A DNA stretch of 64,000 nt from Ignelater luminosus (taxonomy: Eukaryota; Arthropoda; Insecta; Coleoptera; Elateridae). The DNA is taken from contig VTPC01004299.1 in NCBI GenBank assembly GCA_011009095.1, positions 19,327 through 83,326 of the forward strand, in the 5' to 3' direction. The stretch's first letter is position 1; every line of letters starts with the position of its first letter. Both the position numbers and the translations under genes were made by a program. This document shows positions 56,400 to 64,000 of this stretch, in pieces. A model generated the notes under the pieces. It saw only the letters and a list, made by a program, of their open reading frames with translations. It did not search any database and had not been told where the DNA came from.

Positions 56400-56965
56400 T
56401 ATGTATAACTGATTTCCTTTTTATTTTAATTTCTTCGTAAATGCCTGAGTTTAATCGTGATATGATTTGCAAAACTATTGTTAAGTTTTCCATTTTGAAG
56501 CCTTTATTTGCGGAAGATATTTAACAGACCATCAGTTAAATAAACAAGAGAGTTTGTGTTTCAGTATTTAATTAGTTTCAATGTTTAAATACTAAAACAT
56601 AGACATTAATGTTTAAAGTGGCTGGCTGCCGACCCTCACCGAATCTTGCGCCAAAAAGATTACGTCAACAAGGTTTCGTCGATTTAAATTGAACACGGAG
56701 TGACACACGGCGATTTAAATCGACGAAAACCTTTTGGTGCAAATAGTCAAAATGGTTACTCTTTATTTTCGACTTGTAATAACCTAAACTAGAGTTGCGT
56801 TGTGAACGGCAAAGAGGGCGGACGTTCTTGTACGGCGATATTTAAGATACCCCGGCGTATCGGACTTATTTCGTTTATTGTAAAACGCGGTAAACGAACA
56901 ATTCACCGATTTGTTTATAAGTTCATGTAAGGGTAATATCACTACAATTTAAAAAAAAACAACTA
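56400..56965. other. Unassigned stretch
   Basis: Two GATTTAAATCG-like segments near 56680 and 56713 (inverted: CGTCGATTTAAATTG and CGATTTAAATCGACG) form a short palindromic pair around TGAACACGGAGTGACACACGG. Otherwise nothing recognised. Confidence 0.35.
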
Positions 56966-57110
56966 AAGGTAGACGCGGGCGGACCTCCGCTGCCGCTACC
57001 CTCTCTAAACCCTCGCTCGCCCGCTTCGCGGCTCCGCTCGGGGCCGACGCCTACGGCGCTCCAACTCTTCAACAAAGTGTGTGACCGCCGAAGGCCTCTG
57101 GCCTTCCTTA
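56966..57110. other. GC island with stacked triloop hairpins
   Basis: About 140 bp of very GC-rich sequence in AT-rich surroundings. Three hairpins with 3-nt loops follow each other: CCGCTTCGCGG (57021-57031), CGCCTACGGCG (57048-57058) and GAAGGCCTCTGGCCTTC (57090-57106). A minus-strand open stretch (56923-57159) across it is probably incidental. Confidence 0.7.
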
Positions 57111-57129
57111 CAGAGAGAATACGGGGGAA

Positions 57130-57660
57130 TATACGGAATGTCTGCCAAAACGCACGCAAAGTATCATATCTACAGGATCAGTCCTTCTTGAGATACCGGA
57201 TAAACACGGCCGGTCCCGCAAGCCTTATCTACCACCACACCGACTATCAAAGACTCATCTATATAAGATTAGCCGCTCCGCAGATATGAGATTTCCGGCA
57301 AACAAAACAAACCAGTCTGTCTCGCATACGTCTTCTGCAGACCCCTCCCCCAACTGCACCTGCCTACCAAGATTCTACCTCTATAGCATCAGTCGTTTCT
57401 GAGGTAAAGGCTTCCTCTTAGAAAGAAACACAATACGGTCGGTCCCGCACGCATCTTATGCAAGCCTCTCTTCCACTGCATCTGCTACCAAAGTCCAATC
57501 TCTCTAGTATTAGTCGTATTGTCTACAAACAAAAACCAAACCCTGGCGGTCACTCACGCATTTTACGCAAGGCTTATCTCCCACCACATCCGGCTACCAA
57601 TGTTCGATCTCCATAGGATCAGTCGTTTCTGAGATACCGAATGTATCAAAACCATTGTAG
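57130..57660. repeat. Diverged tandem repeat, period about 115 bp
   Basis: A block related to CTATAGGATCAGTCGTTTCT (then GAGATACCG) recurs near 57169, 57258, 57378, 57492 and 57610, each preceded by a CGGTCGGTCCCGCACGC-type segment. Spacings are about 89, 120, 114 and 118 bp. It precedes an LTR-type gag remnant and may belong to that element's 5' region. Confidence 0.75.
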
Positions 57661-57964
57661 ATCGGGCTGTGCCCTCAAATGGGTCACTTGAGTCGAGCTG
57701 CCGTTGTCGAGGCCCGTCGCTCGTTCTAATAGCACGGGAACTATATCTATATATACTGCCCGTATACTTTCAATGCGTTAGAGAGAGAATTTTTCGGTCC
57801 TCTTGGAGGAGAATCAGACGGAACCGTTGCTAGAGTACACGAGACTGCTCAACTTTTAATATATATGGATGGTGTATTAGTGAAAACAAACTAAAGAAAT
57901 CCAGTGTGCGGTTAGAACGGTGCGGTCGATAACCATAGAATAAAAAGGTGTGTCCATCGCCAAT
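57661..57964. other. Possible LTR or leader of the gag element
   Basis: Contains a TATATCTATATATACTGCCC segment near 57741 that could be a core promoter, ahead of the gag ATG. No second LTR was found, so the boundaries cannot be set. Confidence 0.3.
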
Positions 57965-58257
57965 ATGAAGACCCGCGACTGGAGGGTTAACTTCACCGGG
58001 AAGACAGATCCCGTCGCGTCGGTCGCCTTTTTAGAAAGGTTGGACGAGGACGTGAATGCCCGCTACAATATTCCGAAGGACCAGCTCTATTGGTGTTTCT
58101 ACCCGAACTGATGGGTACAGGAATAACCAGGTCCGATTTTCTCCAGGACTTCAACGACTTCTACCTACCGTCCGTCTATAGGATCAACCTAGCGCAAGTC
58201 GACTATGGAATACATTGTCGATTCTACTCTGAAGACATAGTGGTATGACCACAGAAA
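57965..58257 (+). pseudogene. Decayed LTR-retrotransposon gag fragment
   Basis: From the ATG at 57965 the frame reads WRVNFTGKTDPVASVAFLER then LDEDVNARYNI, the start of a capsid-like domain as in insect gypsy-type gag (F-x-G...FL-x-R-L-x-E). A stop ends it at 58111. Shifted one frame, the sequence goes on as TRSDFLQDFNDFYLPSVYRI, the matching capsid helix block, to about 58257. No zinc knuckle or pol follows. The shift is near 58105. Confidence 0.68.
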
Positions 58258-58599
58258 CAACGACGGCAATTTGTTAGCGGCAACTCGATCAGGATGACCA
58301 TCTCCATCAATAAACCAGTGCCTTCTAGTGTTAGTGTTCAGTTTATTATTGGTTATTGGTAAATTTAAGTTTTACCGCCTGCCTGTAGACGTTTTTAGAA
58401 AAGCACTGCACGCTTTTCTCTATGAATTGGAGGAGATTGTAACAAAGTTACTTTAATTTTAATTATTTAAGTTAGCAGGCTATGTTTGCACCGATTTTTA
58501 TAATTTTTTTAATTTTTACTTTACCTCTTATTTTTGTTACTTAATTAACTACAACGACATCAATAATTCCCTTCCGCAAGGAGCACTTCATGACCCCCG
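58258..58599. other. Unassigned AT-rich stretch
   Basis: Nothing recognised between the gag fragment and LINE copy 2. Confidence 0.3.
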
Positions 58600-58699
58600 T
58601 CACCTCGTAAACGGTTAACCCCCTAACGAGTGTAGTCTGATTCCAAGACAAGGAAACAGCCTCGGACAGCTCGACCGCAAAGCAGACCTGGAAACTACC

Positions 58700-59339
58700 G
58701 AGTCATTGGGAAATCAACAGCCTCTGGACAATCTAGCTAACAGTGCTTTGATGGCTAATACGTCAACCACTTTGACTAGACAACCAAGGCAGCGCATGAA
58801 ATGGACCTTAGAAATAGCATAGCTCTCCCTAAACTACATCCCAATACAAAAACTAGACCACGAATTTAGGACAGCGTTATTAGAGTTTGAGTGCACTGAC
58901 CCATTAGGCAGACCAAGTATCTCTAAGCGGACATCTTTGAAAGGGTTGGACTACATTATCAAAATTCTTAACGAAAAAGTACTTCCTCAGCACTTATCTA
59001 GCAGTGGTAAAGCAATTTGAACAACTCCACACAACTATTTACGCTGCGGCGGTTGCTGCAGTGCGACATTGTGGAGGTAAACTAGGTAATCCGGCCAAAT
59101 GCAGTTCAAACAAGAAGGGTGCCAGCCTGGAAGCAAAAACTATTGAACGGAATTGAACGGTTCCGAGCTGAAATAGGGCATCTAACTAGCGTGCACACTA
59201 AGCAGGAGCCGCCAAATACTAGTGTGGAACAATTATAGGCCAGTTAGCAGTAAAATCTAGTAGACTCCAAAGATACATCAAATCCGCAAAAAGAAGAGAA
59301 AGCAACTCCTTATTTAGGTGCAGTGAAAAAAACTTTTAT
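58700..59339 (+). pseudogene. LINE copy 2, N-terminal region
   Basis: RQPRQRMKWTLEIA (about 58783-58820) begins a Myb-like DNA-binding segment, followed by the YIPIQKLDHEFRTALLEFE block; a PxxSxKRxxLKGLDYIIK segment corresponds to the helix-turn-helix second half. The last block, SLFRCSEKNFY, ends at 59339 exactly where the insertion begins. Stops are present throughout. Confidence 0.6.
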
Positions 59340-60046
59340 GTACAACCGTGAGATATATCTTATAAAATCGCACTCACATCGCGGTAATCGCACACGCGCG
59401 ATAACATTTAGATTACCGCAAGCGTGCGATAATATTTTCAAATCACACGCGCATCAATGATCACACAAAAATCAAAGAAATTTTTTAACTGATAATTCTG
59501 TCTTCAACATAGAATATTAACACTACAATGAAGAAGGGTTTTTAGGTTTGCTGAGTTCACCAAAATACACCGACAACGGTTTTTCATTTGTTGAGTTTTT
59601 TTCATATCGTTCAAACGCCAGCTGATATTCTTCGTGTGATTTTTGAAGAACAAGCCCAGAGATAACATTCAGAGCAGCTTCTTCTACATCTGAAGGCAAA
59701 TCGTCTGATGAACTCATTCTGATGATTTTCTGTCACAAAATTTTACAAAAAGCAAAATTTGTTTACTGTTTACACTGTTGCTAAGTGCGTTGCTATCATT
59801 TTGAACTATGAGATTCAGCTGTTACTTTGAATTAAGATTCACAAAATCTTGATCGAAAGTAGTTAGTCCATGATTGAGAGCAACAAAAATGGTTCCATTT
59901 GTAAAAACTTCAACGGTTGTACATGAGATTTTGTACTATTATCGCATGCACATGATTATGCAAAACTTGGGTTAACGCTCTCGTTTGCGCGATTTCCATG
60001 TGCGTGCGATAATAATGTGTGATCCCACTCATTGCGTAAATAACTA
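59340..60046 (-). mobile_element. 707-bp insertion with tyrosine-recombinase fragment
   Basis: The LINE frame stops at ...KNFY (59339) and resumes as RQLRGSQIK at 60051. The intervening block is flanked by TTAT on both sides (59336-59339 and 60047-60050). It has no terminal inverted repeats. Both ends carry GTGCGATAATA (59424-59434 and 60004-60014), with an inverted TATTATCGCA at 59937-59946. The left-terminal ATGTACAACCG recurs inverted at 59913-59923. It carries a recombinase fragment on the minus strand. Lack of TIRs plus a tyrosine recombinase suggests a Crypton-like element, now too truncated to be autonomous. Confidence 0.7.
59523..59717 (-). pseudogene. Truncated tyrosine recombinase, N-terminal domain
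   Basis: A 64-codon ORF. MSSSDDLPSDVEEAALNVIS then LQKSHEEYQLAFERYEK and LSVYFGELSK matches the start of the SAM-like (core-binding) domain of a multicopy insect tyrosine recombinase family, in which an acidic leader is followed by L.P.KS...Y..A...F and then L.YF.EL. A deletion removes about 10 residues after FERYEK. The ORF ends where the family continues S(T/S)LW..YSML, so the catalytic domain with its Arg...His-x-x-Arg...Tyr set is absent. The family match is from memory. Confidence 0.6.
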
Positions 60047-60050
60047 TTAT

Positions 60051-60990
60051 CGCCAACTTAGAGGCAGCCAAATAAAAAGATGTGGCATTTGGATCAATGA
60101 AGTAGTACATCAAGGGAATGGCGTGTGGCAGGAGGCAGAAATAGAGTGGTTGAATAATGTTCCTTCAATGGAGAACATAGTCTTCACCGTCAGTCATATC
60201 ACAAATTCCCTAAAGAGGCTCATAACTGGAAAGCTACTGGACCGATGGACTGACTCAAGATGGTTACTTGTGTCAGTTTCTACTTGGCGCAATTTTTTAA
60301 TTATTTTGTGCGGGACCCAAAATTAATTCCCGCAAAAACTTTACTATTTCCTAAAGACATGAATAACACCCATGACCCATCTAAGTACAGGCCAATTACC
60401 TGTCTTTGTACATTGTATAAAATTGACGTCGTGTTTAGCAGACAAGATATATAATCATAATGGCAACGGAACAAAAAGGGTGTGCTAGAAGTTCGCAGGG
60501 TTGTAAGCAGCAGATCAGTATTGATGCGCTGGTGTTGGAACAAGCCCGGTACAAGTTAAGAAATATCTTTACGGTTTATGTAGATTACCGGAAAGCCTTG
60601 TATAGTGTCCCACATTCTTGACTGGAAATTTATAAGGTATCCCCTATTGAAACGTTTAATAGCAGGTTGGAGGACGACCATGTAAAGCTGCAATCGAAGC
60701 CGGTCCCAATTAAACAAGGAATTCAACAGGGTGACAGTCTGAGTCCACTGTGATTCTGTATGACGTTAAATCCTCTGTCACATACTCTTAATAGCACGGG
60801 ATACGGGTTGCTTATCAGAGGTATTAGTGCGGCTCAGTATCAGCTTATTCATCTGTGGTTTGTAGATGACATTAAGTTATATGCGTCCACTGACCTCCAT
60901 ATAACTTATCTCCTGCGAATAATGGAACAATTTTCTGATGCCCTTAGGATTACTTTTGGTCTCGATAAATGCCGGAGGAGTTAGTAAAGA
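60051..60990 (+). pseudogene. LINE copy 2, reverse transcriptase
   Basis: After RQLRGSQIK the pre-RT block EIEWLNNVPSMENIVFTVSH is followed by the fingers motif LFPKDMNNTHDPSKYRPITC then LCTLYKI (about 60340-60425), with a frameshift. Next come VYVDYRKALYSVPHS (about 60573-60617), GIQQGDSLSPL (about 60720-60752) and LNPLSHTLNSTGYG. The catalytic block FVDDIKLYAS (about 60861-60890) retains the paired aspartates. FGLDKC ends the palm. Several stops interrupt it, so it is inactive though well preserved in places. Confidence 0.85.
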
Positions 60991-61034
60991 GGGGTTTTCA
61001 CTTAACTGACAGAACTACATGGAAGCCATAAACA

Positions 61035-61960
61035 GTGAGCAACAGTATTAATAGAGTTACCAGCCTAAATAGGAAAAATCTGTTCGAAGCCATTAATACC
61101 TTTGTAGACTCTGTCTTAACCTACATTTTTGGTTTAGTAAAATGGACTAATACTGACTTAGCAGATGTTGAAACGGCTACACACCAAGTGCTGACCAAGC
61201 ATAGAGGCACTAGAGAGGATACCTTCGTCGTAAAGAGGGTGGTAGAGGTTTAATAAACATTCAGCTGCTTTGCAAAAAGCAAGTAGCAGATTTACAGGAA
61301 TACTTTGTAGGGCAGGATACACTATTGCGCATAGCGGTGAGAAAGTAGTAGTATTATAACTATACTCCCTTAGACATCTAGCATGAAGAGGATATAATAG
61401 AAGCAAAAAAAAAGGATCAGTGGGGGTCAAAAGCTTTGCACGACAGACGTCCAAATATGCTGAGTCAACCGCAAAAGTCGAACGACTGGCAATACAGGAC
61501 CAAGTAGAAGGCGCCAAAAACGATTTAAAGTTTATTGTAAAAACAGGAATAGACAACGACTTATGCCTGAACTTGAAACCATACATGACATCACAGGTAG
61601 GTGCACAACCCTCGCATCATCTACTTATCTAATAAAGCGTAGCCAAGTAGCTAAAATAGACCAGGTTCTCATTAATTACAGAAAAGAAGCCGTACTACCG
61701 CTACGATCCTAGTGCTAGTACTGGGACAGGTCAGTGCTGACTGATCATACCATTGTTCACAACCACCCGGATATCATCTTAGTGGATAAGGCAAGAAAAG
61801 AGAAGTTCCTGATTGATGTAAGGATTCCCAACAGCCATAATATCTTAGATTGTGTTGCTGAGAAGGAACGCAAGTACCAGTTGTTATCCCAAAAAATAAA
61901 ACAGATATAGCAACAGGAAAAAGTCAGCGTAGTTTCCCTCATCATTTCGTCCACACAACC
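61035..61960 (+). pseudogene. LINE copy 2, thumb and endonuclease domain
   Basis: The thumb region reads AINTFVDSVLTYIFGLVKWT and then HQVLTKHR (about 61095-61206). Near 61420-61600 a degenerate segment takes the place of the usual CCHC motif. At about 61740-61830, HNHPDIILVDKARKEKFLID followed by VRIPN gives the PD...(D) core of a restriction-like endonuclease, the nuclease used by R2/R4-type LINEs for target cutting. Stops and shifts are frequent. Confidence 0.7.
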
Positions 61961-61967
61961 GAAGAAC

Positions 61968-62147
61968 GTGTTAAAATTTTACATGCAAATCTTCTACGAA
62001 AATTTCGGTTCCATCGTAAAGACAATTCGTAAACTTCGTGAAACTTTTGGACGTAATCATGTGTCAAGTGGCAACGTAACTGGCAGTATAATTAAGAAAT
62101 TTGAAGCGACCGGTTCTGCCTTTGATTTAATGAAAATCTTGATAGAA
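61968..62147 (+). pseudogene. Mariner-like transposase, N-terminal HTH fragment
   Basis: The ORF reads MQIFYENFGSIVKTIRKLRE then TFGRNHVSSGNVTGSIIKKF and EATGSAFD, the first helix-turn-helix of a mariner-type transposase (NF.S...T.R.LR..FG.N..P....V...V.KFE.TGS). Nothing beyond the DNA-binding domain remains. It abuts the end of LINE copy 2, which may be truncated by it or may have inserted beside it. Confidence 0.65.
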
Positions 62148-62150
62148 TGA

Positions 62151-63315
62151 ATGAACATGTTGTCGAGACTCCGAGAACATAAATTCATCGCCATTCCCGG
62201 CAACTGAGCACTGCCATTATTTCATGGTCTTTCTTAGGGTCAAAATTGTGATTATTATTCAATACTCGTTCAGCAAAAGTTGATTTATTAGTGCCATTAT
62301 TATTATTTTCATGCACTTGCAGTGTTCATTAATCCTAGTAGTTTTGATGTTACGTGTAGTCATCCCCTATGTAATCATTGTTGTTAACAAGAAAGTTTAC
62401 AATAATACCAAGTTTGTAATGTTATCTATTTTGTTTTTATTTTCGTTTAGCATTTATCAATGATTTTTCTAAGAAAGTTAGTATTATAAACTAATTGATA
62501 AATAATTTGTTTTTCTTTATAAGTGTTTTATTGAGACATGAGAATATGGAAGGATGTCAGTTTATGTTTCATACTGTTTCAATTTTGTTGTTATCAATTT
62601 TTAATTGTAGGTCAAGAAATGATATTTTGTTATTGATAGGTTTTTCACAAACTTCATTAAATTCATTAATAACATAATTCTATCCTGTGCAGTTTTGAAT
62701 TCTTAACATAACACCAGTATCGTTAACACAACACACTTCCTCTAACTCTCTTCAAAGCTTAATTCATCAAATCAAGGTCTTTGCGTAAGTTGCATAATAT
62801 GCAAATTGAGAATACAATGTAATATTAAACAAACAATTTCGAAAACTACTATTGTTACAAAAAACTAGAAAACTACTTTGCTTAAGGAAGTATTAATAAA
62901 CAAATCGTAAATCCGTTTGCCACTAAACAAACCAACCGACTGGCTACTATTTTGAATCGCTAAATTCATTTAAGATTATGTTAGCTCAGTGAAAAGCACG
63001 TTCGTATTACCACAAAAGGAATTATATTGTAAATACAACAAATAAAACTCGTCGTGAAAAGCAGACGTATTATATGCTAGTTCACATACAGGATGTTCCC
63101 AGTTGATTGTCGTCTTTAAAGAAACTTTAAATACGATACACAAATTATTATTGAATTGGGCGTTATCTTGAAACTAGAAGGTTCTTATACAATTACTCGA
63201 ACTTGTTTATAAAAATCATTTTTTCTGTGATTTCGTGAAATTTATCTTATTAACGGAAACATGTGTTTCTCAAAAAAGTAAGTTAGAATTTAAATGGTAG
63301 GCATTTAAAAAACGA
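62151..63315. other. AT-rich interval without recognised genes
   Basis: One 60-codon open stretch (62495-62677) without motif. No TIRs or arrays noted. Confidence 0.35.
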
Positions 63316-63520
63316 CAAATATATTACGATAACTAAATTGCTTGCACGCAGTTCTCTTGCTTCAGGATCAGACTGTGGGATCGCGAGGTCAATTTGTGGC
63401 GATCCCGCTAAGTGTGCCACATCAGTACGAGTACGTTTTTTAATTTTTAATTTTTTCGGTTTCGTCATCGATTTCCATACGAAGAATAGCATGTCGTTTT
63501 CGATTAATAAAGACGTAACG
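63316..63520 (+). repeat. Rpt-A dispersed repeat, copy 8 (internally deleted)
   Basis: Begins ATATTACGATAACTAAATTG, keeps the stem-loop block with an 8-bp perfect arm pair (GGGATCGC/GCGATCCC, about 63379-63408), and jumps from CATCAGTACG directly to the terminal TTTTTAATTTTTAATTTTTT and CATACGAAGAATAGCATGTC block. The internal deletion is typical of non-autonomous transposon derivatives. Confidence 0.65.
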
Positions 63521-64000
63521 CATCCCTACTTAGAGCATAAAAGTATTAATGTCTTATTAGTTACTATTACTTCTTATTTACTTTTCACTTTAATAACAAC
63601 GAAATTTTATAAATCTCATACTTTGATTAGTCTGATAAAATAAATGGTGACACAAATACCTTTTAATTTAACTCACCACATTATTGGGCTCTATAGGAAT
63701 TGTAGTGGTTGACTCACCTGTAACAAAACGGAACAATGAAAGTTAATGAAACGCAATGAATAAATTAGAAATTGAACCGAAAAAATCTTTAAATTTTATT
63801 TAACGAGAACAGAAATTATACGCGTATACTTTTAACGATTACACTTTATATTTAGATGGGAATAGCTCAGGTGTCTGATGTAAATAAATGAAAACTAATC
63901 ATTCAGGCAACCCGTTCCCGTTGAATAAAACTTTAATGCAATGCTACAATTAATATTAATTGAGCTAATATTTAATCAGTCTACGTTAAAGGGAAAAAAA
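63521..64000. other. AT-rich end of window
   Basis: Nothing recognised. Confidence 0.4.

Larger units (their letters stand above)
58600..61960 (+). mobile_element. LINE copy 2, restriction-endonuclease type, split
   Basis: An old non-LTR retrotransposon running 5' to 3': N-terminal domain (58700-59010), linker, reverse transcriptase (about 60330-60980), thumb (61030-61250) and C-terminal restriction-like endonuclease (about 61750-61850). The architecture fits the R2/R4-type clades, which cut with a PD-(D/E)xK enzyme. A 707-bp insertion (59340-60046) splits it. Neither a 3' tail nor a target-site duplication is recognisable; another transposase fragment follows at 61968. Confidence 0.75.

Noticed and set aside
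57741-57765. TATA-containing promoter of an active LTR
   Set aside because: A TATATATA-like string is expected often in AT-rich DNA and no LTR pair was found to define a promoter here.

Overview
The window looks like AT-rich, repeat-dominated nuclear DNA from an arthropod, most likely an insect. No bacterial-style operons, rRNA or convincing functional tRNA genes are visible. Almost every recognisable coding sequence is a broken transposase or reverse transcriptase from families typical of insect genomes: mariner DD34D and DD41D, Tc1, pogo, piggyBac, hAT, a LINE with a restriction-like endonuclease, gypsy-type gag and a tyrosine recombinase. I recognise no conventional host protein-coding gene. 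The best host-gene candidate is a 38-codon membrane micropeptide ORF at 39018-39134 on the minus strand.

Layout, 1-17 kb: mariner remnants (443-790, 5500-6230), a tRNA-like inverted pair (about 1430-2008), a nearly intact DD41D mariner with exact TIRs and TA duplication (6809-8112) inside an older dispersed repeat (here Rpt-A), a three-copy tandem array with a period near 570 bp (8690-10265), a small gypsy-type LTR element reduced to gag (13578-15125), and a hAT remnant (15488-16404). 17-29 kb: further Rpt-A copies, a second mariner lineage, and several copies of a GC-rich dispersed repeat whose interior is a degenerate 9-bp periodic array (here G9). 30-38 kb: a fold-back structure with a small MITE at its centre, a piggyBac remnant, a decayed multicopy ORF, and a G9 copy split by a 632-bp element with Transib-like hallmarks. 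39-47 kb: the micropeptide candidate, a 400-N assembly gap, a pogo remnant and another complete G9 copy. 48-62 kb: two decayed copies of one LINE family (48190-50410 and 58600-61960), a Tc1 remnant, a pogo-type MITE, a GC island with tandem repeats and an LTR gag fragment. The second LINE copy is split exactly by a 707-bp insertion carrying a tyrosine-recombinase fragment.

The elements do not form a pathway. What the sequence records is nested transposition. Several insertions can be placed exactly because the host repeat rejoins across them: the DD41D mariner in Rpt-A, the Transib-like element in G9, and the recombinase-bearing element in the LINE reading frame. Family names come from remembered motif patterns and were not checked by database search; coordinates of degenerate elements are approximate unless TIRs or duplications are given.
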